Part shown: one piece after another, positions 25,006 through 33,297 of the stretch
How the letters are laid out: every line of letters begins with the position of its first letter
Position numbering within the stretch: position 1 is the stretch's first letter
NCBI RefSeq assembly: GCF_003399625.1
Contig: NZ_NBXA01000034.1
Coordinates: 1 to 64,000 of the forward strand
DNA length: 64,000 bases
Reading direction: 5' to 3'
Origin: Subtercola boreus
Lineage (GTDB): Bacteria; Actinomycetota; Actinomycetes; Actinomycetales; Microbacteriaceae
Program-made: the position numbers and the translations under genes
The notes under the pieces: model-generated
The model's database searches: none
The model's input: only the letters and a program-made list of their open reading frames with translations
Told to the model about the DNA's origin: nothing

Positions 25006-26592
25006 TCACTCGGGAGCCGAGTACGTTCGCTCTCCCCGGCGCCAGGTCCCTCGCACCCGCGCCTCCGTGATGCGCTCGGGCGCGACCTCCCGGATGTCCC
25101 GGTCCAGCCAGACCAGGTCGGCGCGGAAGCCTGCCCCCAAGGCACCTCGTGTCTTCTCGTCTCCTGCCTGATAGGCGACGCCGGCTGTGGCGGCATCCAG
25201 CGCGTGGTGCACACTGATGCGCTCTGCGGGATACCACCCCTCCGACGGCTGTCCCTCCGCGTTCTGGCGCGTCACCGCTGTCTGGATGCCGGAGATGACG
25301 TCGGGAGCGGCCACAGGCCAGTCGCTGCCGAAGCTGATTCGCGCTCCGGCCTGCAGGGCTGACCGGATGCGGTACTGGAGTTCTCTTTCTGCACCCAGTC
25401 GAGGCAGGGTCAGTTTCGCCATCACATCGTCGAGGGCCGCCCACTGCGGCTGGAAACAGATCGTCACGTCGAGAGACGCAAGACGGGCAAGGTCCTCGGG
25501 ATCGATCACCTGGGCATGCGCGATGGTGAGTCGTCTCCCTCGGCGGAGGCTCTCGCGGATGGCCTCCGCAGCGTCGATGGCGCTGCGGACCGCAGCGTCC
25601 CCGATGGCGTGGAGGTGCACATCGAACCCGGCACGATCGCACTCGACGACGGCGTCGACGAGCCGTTCCGGAGGCCAGTTGGCGATGCCCCTGTGCGAGG
25701 CATCGTGGTAGCACTCGAGCATCTGGGCCGTGTGGGTCTCAATGATTCCGTCGACGAAGAACTTGATCGTCCGTGCGGTGAGGCCCTCCACGTCGTCGAA
25801 CGAACGGGCGGCCGCGACGATGGCGCCCAGCTGGCCGGGCCAGAGACCCGGGTCGGCTCGAAGGGCGAGGTCGAAATCGACGGACAGTCTCTCCGACCGG
25901 CCGGCGGCGATCCAGGCCGGAATCTGGTCGAGCTCCGTCCACGCTTCCTGCGCCCAGGCGATCCCGCGTTCGGCGAGGCGTTCACTGGCCCACACGATCG
26001 ACTCCACGTCGTCTTCGATTCTCGGCTGCGGAGCGCGACCGAGAACCAGATCGATGGCGGGGCGCTCGATGAGAGTACCCAGCGGCGAACCATCCGGCCG
26101 GCGAGCGATCCGACCGGAAGCGGGATCTGCGGTGGCCGACGTGATTCCCGCCGCCTCCAGGGCAGCGGTGTTGACCCAGACCGTGTGGTAGTCCCACGAG
26201 TGGAGGACGATGGGCCGGTCCCGGTCTGCCGCGTCGAGCCATCGCGCATCGAACAGGCCGCCGTCGACGATGGTGGCATCGTAGCTTCCACCGATCAGCC
26301 AGGGCTGCCAAGAGTTCTCCGACCAGTCCGCGACCCGGCGCACGATCTCGTTCACACTGGCCGCATCACGCAGCTGTGGCCCCGCCAGTTCCCGGCCTGC
26401 GAGAAGCGGATGAACGTGGCCGTCGCCGAACGCAGGGAGAAGAAGACCGCCTTCGAGATCGATGGTGACAGCTTCTGCCGGGACGTGCGTACCCGCCTCA
26501 GCGACCACTCCGTCGACCACGAGCAGTTCATCTGCAGTGTCGGTCGTACTGTCCAAGCGGATCGTTCCGCCGTAGAACAACACAGCACTCAT
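25006..26592 (-). CDS. YtcJ-like metal-dependent amidohydrolase
   Basis: A 528-residue amidohydrolase with FGDGHVHPLLAGRE (residues about 55-67), a central KFFVDGIIE, LHAIGDAAVRSA, TIAHAQVIDPED and FGSDWPVAAPD. The metal ligands of the family are therefore present, with AHAQ in place of the more common EHxE. It is cytosolic, with no signal peptide. An operator-like motif shared with the ABC transporter and with the amidohydrolase at 31062 lies 30 bp upstream, so it appears to belong to the same TetR-controlled regulon. It is less similar to the other two amidohydrolases than they are to each other. Confidence 0.86.
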   Translation of the reverse strand: MSAVLFYGGTIRLDSTTDTADELLVVDGVVAEAGTHVPAEAVTIDLEGGLLLPAFGDGHVHPLLAGRELAGPQLRDAASVNEIVRRVADWSENSWQPWLIGGSYDATIVDGGLFDARWLDAADRDRPIVLHSWDYHTVWVNTAALEAAGITSATADPASGRIARRPDGSPLGTLIERPAIDLVLGRAPQPRIEDDVESIVWASERLAERGIAWAQEAWTELDQIPAWIAAGRSERLSVDFDLALRADPGLWPGQLGAIVAAARSFDDVEGLTARTIKFFVDGIIETHTAQMLECYHDASHRGIANWPPERLVDAVVECDRAGFDVHLHAIGDAAVRSAIDAAEAIRESLRRGRRLTIAHAQVIDPEDLARLASLDVTICFQPQWAALDDVMAKLTLPRLGAERELQYRIRSALQAGARISFGSDWPVAAPDVISGIQTAVTRQNAEGQPSEGWYPAERISVHHALDAATAGVAYQAGDEKTRGALGAGFRADLVWLDRDIREVAPERITEARVRGTWRRGERTYSAPE

Positions 26593-26621
26593 GTTGCCTC
26601 CTCGAGTTCGGGGTGCCGTAA

Positions 26622-26638
26622 AACATACGGTGTTTGTT
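26622..26638. promoter_or_regulatory. Operator-like motif, copy 1 of 3
   Basis: AACATACGGTGTTTGTT lies 30 bp upstream of the amidohydrolase start at 26592. It differs by one base from the motif at 30959-30975. The tetR-like gene that could encode its binding protein lies immediately upstream (26689-27318, same strand). Confidence 0.6.
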
Positions 26639-26688
26639 TATTTTAGGGCCGCCTCACAGAAGGAAACCCCGAATGGAGAGTCGCCCCG

Positions 26689-27318
26689 CTAGAGCGCCCT
26701 GAGTTCCAGAAGCCCCCGCACGAGCCCTCGCAGTCCGAGCTCGAACGCCGGTCCGGCGACCGGGTCGTTCTGATCGACTGCCTTCAGGGCACTGAACGCA
26801 CGGAAGAAGGCAGGGAACTCGGCCTCCTGGCCCCGTGGGTTGAACAGGACGGTCGGGCCGGACATGTCGAGGACCGATCCGAGGATGAACGATTCGAGGG
26901 CAGTGAGAACGGGAAGGATGTCAGAATCAGCCCAACCCGCTCGGTTCGCCGCAAGGGTGAACTGTTCGTACACCCTCAGGATGACAGGCGAGGTGGAGAC
27001 CTGTGATGTCAGCAGAGGGATGACCCGGGGATGGGCGGCGAACGCCGACCGGTAGGAGTGCGCCCACGAGATGACTGCATCTGCCCAGGGCTCTGTGACG
27101 AAGGCCTCCCCGTCGATGCTGGCAGAAATGATGCCCCGGATCTCCTCGATCACGTCGACACGACTCTCCACGTGGTTGTAGAGCGACGAGGGGTTGACGT
27201 CGAGATCTCGGGCGATCCGGCGCATCACCAGGGCATCCGGCCCCTCGCGGTCGACGAGCCGCAGCGCCGTCTCCACGATGAGCGCACGGGAGAGCAGCGG
27301 TTCGCTCGGTCTTCCCAC
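26689..27318 (-). CDS. TetR/AcrR family transcriptional regulator
   Basis: A 209-residue TetR protein. The DNA-binding part is ALRLVDREGPDALVMRRIA followed by NPSSLYNHVESRVDVIEEI. The remainder is a helical domain of the TetR C-terminal type. It sits between an amidohydrolase gene and the RbsABC-type transporter genes. Three copies of a common motif (26622, 30959, 31017) lie in the promoters of those genes, and none in front of its own start, which suggests that it is the shared repressor. The inducer would be the transported compound or its hydrolysis product. Confidence 0.85.
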   Translation of the reverse strand: MGRPSEPLLSRALIVETALRLVDREGPDALVMRRIARDLDVNPSSLYNHVESRVDVIEEIRGIISASIDGEAFVTEPWADAVISWAHSYRSAFAAHPRVIPLLTSQVSTSPVILRVYEQFTLAANRAGWADSDILPVLTALESFILGSVLDMSGPTVLFNPRGQEAEFPAFFRAFSALKAVDQNDPVAGPAFELGLRGLVRGLLELRAL

Positions 27319-27356
27319 TGGTCGATTCCCTTCGGCGCCGCACGACTACACGGCTG

Positions 27357-28397
27357 TCACCGTCGCTGCGGAAGCGCCGGAGAGCCTTCGCTCCGCTCTA
27401 CATCTTCCACCTTTTCCACTGCCCGCTTTCCGAGTTTCGCCCACGACGACCGGATCACCCGCTGGATCGACGAGTCCAGGGCGACGGCGAGGATGAGCGT
27501 TGCTCCGACAAGCACCGTCTGGAGGAACGGCGACGCCTGGAGGAAGACGAGCCCGGTTCGCAGCACGCGGAAGAACAGCAGCCCCGCGACGATCCCACTG
27601 ATCCGCCCGACTCCACCCTCGAACGCCACACCACCGAGCAGAACGACGGTCAGAGCGTCGAGTTCCATCCCGACGCCGATCGTCGGGCTGGCGGACTGCA
27701 CCTTGGCGGCCAGCATGATGCCGGCGAAGGCGGCCACGACACCCGACATGACGAAGAGGATGAACCGGGTGCGGGGGACATTCACTCCCATCAGCCGCGA
27801 GGCACGCTGGCTGCCGCCGACCGCGAGGATCTGCTTGCCGAACGTGGTCCGGTTCAACAGGTACCAGGCAGCGACGATCGCCACGACGAGGATGACGATC
27901 TGCACGGGCACCGGGCCGACGGCGGCGGTTCCGATCTCTCGGAAGGAATCGGGGAGTTCGCTCCGCGGCACGGTCTTGCCACCGGAGACGAGCATGGCCA
28001 GACCGCCCCAGACACTCAGCGCACCCAGGGTGACGACGAACGAGTTGAGGCCGAGATACGAGACCAGGAAACCATTGAGACAGCCCGCCACAAGCCCGAC
28101 GAACAGCCCGGCGGCGATGCCGAGCACAGTCGATCCTGTCGACGACATGACGAGGCCGGCGGTCACAGCAGACGCAGAAGCGACCGAGCCGACCGACAGG
28201 TCGATCGTGCCCGACATCACCAGGAAGCCCAGCGCGAGAGCCACCAGACCCAGCTCAGAAGCCTGCGTCAGGATGTTCTGGCCGTTGTTCAGGGAGAGGA
28301 AGTTAGGGTTCAGCACGGTGAAGAGGATGATCAGCGCAAGCAGAGCAATGAATATGCCATTGCGCGCAAGGAAGATCTTGACGTTTCCGAGGTTCAT
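27357..28397 (-). CDS. ABC transporter permease, RbsC-like (BPD_transp_2)
   Basis: A 346-residue permease with about 8-10 membrane segments. The diagnostic RbsC-type loop GFLVMSGTIDLSVGS is present (residues about 57-71), and FGKQILAVGGSQRASRLMG near 190 is the ATPase-docking loop. One gene implies a homodimer. It overlaps the ATPase gene by 4 bp and ends the operon. Members of this class import sugars, autoinducer-2, nucleosides or other small molecules; the amidohydrolase neighbours point to an amide-containing compound rather than a plain sugar. Confidence 0.88.
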   Translation of the reverse strand: MNLGNVKIFLARNGIFIALLALIILFTVLNPNFLSLNNGQNILTQASELGLVALALGFLVMSGTIDLSVGSVASASAVTAGLVMSSTGSTVLGIAAGLFVGLVAGCLNGFLVSYLGLNSFVVTLGALSVWGGLAMLVSGGKTVPRSELPDSFREIGTAAVGPVPVQIVILVVAIVAAWYLLNRTTFGKQILAVGGSQRASRLMGVNVPRTRFILFVMSGVVAAFAGIMLAAKVQSASPTIGVGMELDALTVVLLGGVAFEGGVGRISGIVAGLLFFRVLRTGLVFLQASPFLQTVLVGATLILAVALDSSIQRVIRSSWAKLGKRAVEKVEDVERSEGSPALPQRR

Positions 28398-29917
28398 TCG
28401 TTCGCTGCTTTCGGTGTGGGTTCTGTCGGGGCTGCAAGCGCGAGCAGGGCGCTGAGGAGGTCTTCGTTGAACTCAGGAGTGCGGGGCACTGAGGTGGTGC
28501 GCTCGCCGACCACCACGTAGCTGCGGTCGCACATACTGGCGATCTCGTCTGATTCGGCCGAACAGACCAGCACAGCGGCACCCGCAGCGGCCGCGGCTCG
28601 CACAGCATCGACGATGTCGAGACGCGCACCCACGTCGACTCCCTGGGTGGGCTGGGCCATCACCAGAACGTCTGGGGGACTCGGGTACATCCATCGCGCC
28701 AGCAGATGCTTCTGCCGGTTCCCGCCGCTGTACTGCGAGATCTCGGCACGCGCGTCCGGGCCGAGGATGTTCAGTTCGCGCCTGGCGCGATCGTAGATCT
28801 CCCCGCCCGTTCTCGGGGTGACCCACCAGGAGGAACCGACGCCGTGACCGAACCACGGCAACAGGACGTTGTCGATGGCGCTCTGGCCACCGAGCAGCCC
28901 GTCCGTGTCCCGATCCGGCGGCACGCTGTGCACACGGCGCCGCAGCGCCGTCCGGGGCGAATCGATCTCGACCTCCGTTCCGTCGAGCACACACAGGATC
29001 GGAGTGTCCGCGCCACCGAGACGGGCCGCGAGGTCGAACTGCTCCCCTCCCGCCATGCCGAACACGCCCACCACCTCCCCCGCTCGTGCGCTGACTCCGT
29101 AGGAGGGGACGGCAATGCGTTCGGCACCCGGCTTGCTGTAGGCGAGATTCACTTCCCGGAGGTCCGGCACGAGCGCCTCGGCGATCGTCGCGGGAGTGAA
29201 CTCCGAGGTGGGCCGGTCGACGGCCAGCCTCCCCCCGCGAAGCACGATCGCACGGGTGCAGATGTCCAGGATGTCCGGCAGCCGATGCGAGACGTACACC
29301 ACCGCAACGCCCTCAGCCGCCAGGCGCCTGATCAGACCGTGCAACGCTACGGTCTCCCTCTTGCCGAGCGCTGCGGTCGGCTCATCCAGGAGCAGCAGGC
29401 GCATGTCGCTGCCCAGCATGCCACGGGCGAGGTCGACGAGCTGGCGCTGGCCGAGGCTCAGGGCGGCCACGGGCAGGTCGAGGTCGGCGCTCGAACCGAC
29501 CCGATCGAGCGCCTCCTGAGCGCGAATCCGCAATTCTCTGCGGGTGCCCCCCGGGCGCGCGAGGAACAGATTGTCGAACACCGTCAGGTTCGGCACGAGT
29601 GCCGGTTCCTGGTGGATGACGGTGATCCCCCGGGCGGCCGCCCCGGCGGGCGTGATGACCGGGCCGAGTACCGCGCCGTCGAGCAGCACCGATCCGCTGC
29701 TGGCGGGGATGACGCCGGAGACCACGTTGAAGAGGGTCGTCTTGCCGGCGCCGTTGTGGCCGAGCAGACCGACGATCTCCCCCGGAGCGATGGCGATGTC
29801 GACGTCTGCGAGCGCCGTCGTGGCTCCGAACTCCACGGTCAGGCCGATGAGTTCGAGCCGGGGCGGAGCGCCCTGGCCGACACGGGCGGTGTCGGCCAGG
29901 GCTGAAGAAGGACTCAC
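28394..29917 (-). CDS. ABC transporter ATP-binding protein, RbsA-like (two ATPase domains)
   Basis: A 507-residue tandem ATPase. Domain 1 (about 20-250) has intact Walker A GHNGAGKTT, signature LSLGQRQLVDLARGM and Walker B LLLLDEPTAALG. Domain 2 (about 265-500) has a degenerate Walker A (FGMAGGEQFDLAARL), signature YSGGNRQKHLLARWM and LVMAQPTQGVDVGAR. This asymmetry is normal for RbsA-type proteins. It starts at GTG 29917, overlapping the binding-protein stop. It energises import through the RbsC-like permease. Confidence 0.9.
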   Translation of the reverse strand: MSPSSALADTARVGQGAPPRLELIGLTVEFGATTALADVDIAIAPGEIVGLLGHNGAGKTTLFNVVSGVIPASSGSVLLDGAVLGPVITPAGAAARGITVIHQEPALVPNLTVFDNLFLARPGGTRRELRIRAQEALDRVGSSADLDLPVAALSLGQRQLVDLARGMLGSDMRLLLLDEPTAALGKRETVALHGLIRRLAAEGVAVVYVSHRLPDILDICTRAIVLRGGRLAVDRPTSEFTPATIAEALVPDLREVNLAYSKPGAERIAVPSYGVSARAGEVVGVFGMAGGEQFDLAARLGGADTPILCVLDGTEVEIDSPRTALRRRVHSVPPDRDTDGLLGGQSAIDNVLLPWFGHGVGSSWWVTPRTGGEIYDRARRELNILGPDARAEISQYSGGNRQKHLLARWMYPSPPDVLVMAQPTQGVDVGARLDIVDAVRAAAAAGAAVLVCSAESDEIASMCDRSYVVVGERTTSVPRTPEFNEDLLSALLALAAPTEPTPKAANE

Positions 29918-30909
29918 TGGTTGGCCAGAAGGAATGACTCCGCGTTCTCCGGGGTCACCTGAGTGGAACTGATCGTCACATCTTTCAGCGGCTTGCCGTC
30001 CGCCGCGTCGATGAGCATCTGGGCATTCGCCTCACCGAGCTGACGCGCGGGAAGAATGTAGACCAGCCGCCAGAACGACTGCGGGTCCTTAACGATGTTG
30101 AGGATGTCGTCGGTTGCATCGACGTTGCCGAGGAGCACGTCAGAGGCGTGAGGGTCGACGCCCGAATCGATGAGCGCCTGGTACGCACCGAGAGCCGGAT
30201 CGTTGCCCATCGACAACCAGACCTTGGTGTTGGGCTGGGCGGTGAGCTGGTTCTGCACCGCTGCGTAACCGTCGTCGAGGCTGATCACCGAGCTCTCATT
30301 GAGGGAGACATTCGCTCCAGCAGCCTGGAGTCCCTCCACGATGCCCTCGGTTCGCTCGCGGCCGAGGTCGGTGTCGCGGTAGCCGAGCAGAGCGACCGGA
30401 ACAGGGGTGCCGGAGCCGTACTTCTCGACGATCCACTTGCCCGCATCAGTGCCGAGCCGGAGACCATCGGCGTGGTTGTCGATGAGCACGCTGGCAGTGG
30501 TGCCCTCCCAGGCGCTGGCGTAGCCGAGCACGGGGATGCCGGCGGCGTCGGCCTGACCGGTGACGGCGACGGTGGAGTCGGACTGCACGGGGTAACCCAT
30601 GATGGCCTTGACGTCGCCACGGGCGACCCAGGATTCCCAGTCACTGACTTGGGTCTGGATCTTCCACGCCGGGTCGTCGACCAGGAACTGGTAGCCCGCG
30701 GTCTCCACCATCGGCTTCATGAAGGTGAGCATGTCGTTCCAGATCTGGATGTCGAGGCCACCGAAGCTCATGGCGACCGCGCCCTTACCGGAGCCGACGC
30801 TGGCGTCGGTGGTGGTCGCGGTGCTGCCTGCTTGGCTCGAGCACCCCGTGGCGAGCAGAACGATGCCGCTGATGACGGCTGCTGCTCGGAGCAGGTTTCG
30901 GGATTTCAC
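29914..30909 (-). CDS. Substrate-binding lipoprotein of RbsABC-type transporter
   Basis: A 331-residue periplasmic-binding-protein-fold (Peripla_BP_4) lipoprotein. The signal peptide ends in LLATGC with the lipidated Cys23. I take GTG 30907-30909 as start because GGAGGA lies 7 bases upstream; an upstream ATG in frame would put 35 polar residues before the signal. Segments such as GQADAAGIPVLGYASAWEG and LIDNHADGLRLGTDAGKWIV fit the two-lobed ligand fold. It leads the operon and is divergent from the amidohydrolase at 31062, with two operator-like motifs between. Confidence 0.87.
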   Translation of the reverse strand: MKSRNLLRAAAVISGIVLLATGCSSQAGSTATTTDASVGSGKGAVAMSFGGLDIQIWNDMLTFMKPMVETAGYQFLVDDPAWKIQTQVSDWESWVARGDVKAIMGYPVQSDSTVAVTGQADAAGIPVLGYASAWEGTTASVLIDNHADGLRLGTDAGKWIVEKYGSGTPVPVALLGYRDTDLGRERTEGIVEGLQAAGANVSLNESSVISLDDGYAAVQNQLTAQPNTKVWLSMGNDPALGAYQALIDSGVDPHASDVLLGNVDATDDILNIVKDPQSFWRLVYILPARQLGEANAQMLIDAADGKPLKDVTISSTQVTPENAESFLLANQ

Positions 30910-30958
30910 AGTGATTCCTCCTGGTGTCGTGGCTGTTTCGTGTGGGTGTTGATTGGAT

Positions 30959-31028
30959 AACATACAGTGTTTGTTTTTCCGGAAACAAGCATGGATGTTA
31001 CGATCTGGTTTCACATAACAAACACTGT
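30959..31028. promoter_or_regulatory. Operator-like motifs, copies 2 and 3, in divergent promoter
   Basis: AACATACAGTGTTTGTT lies at 30959-30975 on the plus strand. The 12-base core ACAGTGTTTGTT recurs exactly on the minus strand at 31017-31028. The two copies face each other between the binding-protein gene (start 30909) and the amidohydrolase gene (start 31062). A third copy with one mismatch stands before the amidohydrolase at 26592. The motif is imperfectly palindromic (ACA-N-AC/GT-N-T), as expected for a TetR site. Confidence 0.65.
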
Positions 31029-31061
31029 TGGCTTTAGCCGCGGTGCAGTGAGGGGATCAGC

Positions 31062-32741
31062 GTGAAAACAGAGAGCCCGACGAGCACGGTCGACCCGAAA
31101 CAGAAGGCCGACGTCCTGCTGGTGGCTACCGCGATCGAGACCTTCGCCGCCGTCGATGCGCCCAGCTCCGACGGACACAGCCGGCCCACGGCGCTGCCGA
31201 CGGCGTGCGCCATCGTGGCCGGCCGCGTGTTGGCAGTGGGCGATGAGGCCTCCCTCTCGGGACTCGTCGGCCCCGACACCGTCGTTCAGCGTTTCGATGG
31301 CGTCATCTTCCCCGGGCTCACCGATGCCCACATCCACCCCGTCTGGGGTGCTCTCGGACTCGCCCGTGGCGTCGATCTGACCGATGTCGGCCCCCTCTCC
31401 CGGGTCGTGGACACTGTCGAGCGCTACGCTGCCACCCTCGGTCCGGCGGAATGGGTGCTGGGATATGGGCTCGATCCCAATGTCTTCACGGGCCACATCG
31501 GCGGCGAATCCCTGTCGATGGGCGAATTGGAGCACCGGCCGGTGATGCTGCGGATGAGAGATGTGCATTCCGTTGTGGCGAACGCCGAGGCGATCCGCGC
31601 GGCTGGCATCACCGGAACCGAGACGTTCGACGACCGATCGTCGATACCGACAGGCGTCGAGGGCCGGCCGACCGGACACCTCCTCGAGCTGAGCGCGATG
31701 GCTCTCCTGGAGGCGGCCATTCCCCTGCAATCGACAGAGACGCAGGCCGACAACGTCTTCTCGGTCTTCGAGGAGATGGCCTCCCGGGGTCTCACGGGAG
31801 GCCACATGATGGACTTCTTCGACCCGGCCCTCGCTGTGCTGACACGAATCGAACAGACCCGCGAGCTGCCGATCCGCCTGCGCTGCTCACCGATGTGCCC
31901 GCCCGACTCGCCCCGCAGAGTCTGGGAGGAGATCGCCGAACAGCAGGGTACAGGCGGGCGGCGGTGGCACATCGAGGGGGTCAAGTTCATGATCGATGGC
32001 ACTGTGGACGGCGGGACCGCGTGGCTCGACACCCCAGATGCTTTCGGCGAGAGCACCAGCTCGATCTGGACCGACACCGACCTCTACAGAGAGGCGATCA
32101 GGTACTTCATCTCCAAGGGCATCCCCACCGCCACCCACGCCATCGGCGAAGCAGGCGTGCGGTTCGCGCTCGAGACTCTCCGCGACGCGGGGGCGTCGTC
32201 GTCAGGCGTACCGCATCGCATCGAGCACATCGAAACCGTGCCCGACGACGTGGTGGACCTCTTCGCGGCCGTCGGGGCCATCGCGAGCATGCAGCCCATC
32301 CACGGCACCCACCACACGCGTGCAGACCGCAGCGACAACTGGTCGGTGCGGGTGGGGCCCGAGCGCGCAGCCCACGGGTGGAGGTGCCGAGACCTGCGGG
32401 ACCGCGGCATCCCGCTGGCTCTCGGCTCGGACTGGCCTGTCACACCGGTCGACCCTCGGGCCATGATGGCCGATGCCCAGCTCCGGCGACCTGTCGCCTC
32501 ACCCGAGATCGATCCGGTGCAGCCGGAACAGGCACTCACCGTCCGGATGGCGTACGAAGGCTATACGACCCATGCGGCGCTGGCAGCCGGTCACGAGAAT
32601 CGCCAGGGCCGTATCCTGCCCGGCTTCGACGCGGACTTCACGATCTTCGAATCCCACCCGTTCAGCCTGTCCCCCGAGGCCCAGGCAACCAATCGCATAG
32701 TCGCGACCTGTCTGGCAGGTGAGCTCCGCCTGGCACCCTGA
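31062..32741 (+). CDS. YtcJ-like metal-dependent amidohydrolase
   Basis: A 559-residue amidohydrolase starting at GTG 31062 with AGGGGA upstream. Metal-site motifs are LTDAHIHPVWG (about 86-96), VKFMIDGTVDGG, THAIGEAG, HRIEHIE and GSDWPVTPVDPR. It is about 25 residues longer than the paralogue at 22915 because of the N-terminus. Divergent transcription from the RbsABC operon over paired operator motifs ties it to that transporter: an imported amide would be hydrolysed in the cytosol. The true substrate is unknown. Confidence 0.86.
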   Translation: MKTESPTSTVDPKQKADVLLVATAIETFAAVDAPSSDGHSRPTALPTACAIVAGRVLAVGDEASLSGLVGPDTVVQRFDGVIFPGLTDAHIHPVWGALGLARGVDLTDVGPLSRVVDTVERYAATLGPAEWVLGYGLDPNVFTGHIGGESLSMGELEHRPVMLRMRDVHSVVANAEAIRAAGITGTETFDDRSSIPTGVEGRPTGHLLELSAMALLEAAIPLQSTETQADNVFSVFEEMASRGLTGGHMMDFFDPALAVLTRIEQTRELPIRLRCSPMCPPDSPRRVWEEIAEQQGTGGRRWHIEGVKFMIDGTVDGGTAWLDTPDAFGESTSSIWTDTDLYREAIRYFISKGIPTATHAIGEAGVRFALETLRDAGASSSGVPHRIEHIETVPDDVVDLFAAVGAIASMQPIHGTHHTRADRSDNWSVRVGPERAAHGWRCRDLRDRGIPLALGSDWPVTPVDPRAMMADAQLRRPVASPEIDPVQPEQALTVRMAYEGYTTHAALAAGHENRQGRILPGFDADFTIFESHPFSLSPEAQATNRIVATCLAGELRLAP

Positions 32742-32814
32742 CGCCGCCCGCGGGCAGACCTGCGCTACGGTCGTACGAGACCTACGCATTCGACGTCCAG
32801 GCGAGAGGGGATCC

Positions 32815-33297
32815 ATGGCCGGCACCGACCCTGAAGCAGTGCAGCCCGACGATGGGCTCGATGCGATAGACCGCTCGCTGATCGTGGCTCTGCAGGCAGA
32901 TGGGCGCCTGACCTACGCCGAACTCGGCGCGGAAGTCGGGCTCTCCGCGGGCGGCGCTCGACTTCGCGTCCGCCGGCTCGAGGAGCGTGGAATCGTGCAG
33001 GTCGTCGGAGTCACCGACCCCCTCAAGCTGGGTTACGAGCGCATGGCGATGCTCCACCTGTCGGTCGAGGGCGACGTCCAGAGGGTCGCCGACGAGATCG
33101 GCGCGCTCGAAGGAGTCATCTACCTCGTCGTCGGCGCCGGCTCATACGACCTGCTCGTCGAGGTCATCGCCGTGAACGCCGAAGCTCTGCTCGAACTGAT
33201 CAACGGGCGCATCCGCACGATCCCCGGCGTCTCGCGCTGCGAGACCTTCTCGTACTACAACATCCACACGCACCGGTTCACCTGGGGTCCGCGGTAG
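32815..33297 (+). CDS. Lrp/AsnC family transcriptional regulator
   Basis: A 160-residue Lrp-type regulator. The helix-turn-helix is at about residues 16-60 (DAIDRSLIVALQADGRLTYA, then LGAEVGLSAGGARLRVRRLE) and the RAM ligand-binding domain follows (VIYLVVGAGSYDLLVEV). Such proteins sense amino acids and usually control nearby catabolic or transport genes. The gene follows the amidohydrolase by 73 bp and overlaps the convergent APC permease stop by 20 bp. It is a candidate regulator of the permease-SDR-kinase/lyase operon. Confidence 0.87.
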   Translation: MAGTDPEAVQPDDGLDAIDRSLIVALQADGRLTYAELGAEVGLSAGGARLRVRRLEERGIVQVVGVTDPLKLGYERMAMLHLSVEGDVQRVADEIGALEGVIYLVVGAGSYDLLVEVIAVNAEALLELINGRIRTIPGVSRCETFSYYNIHTHRFTWGPR

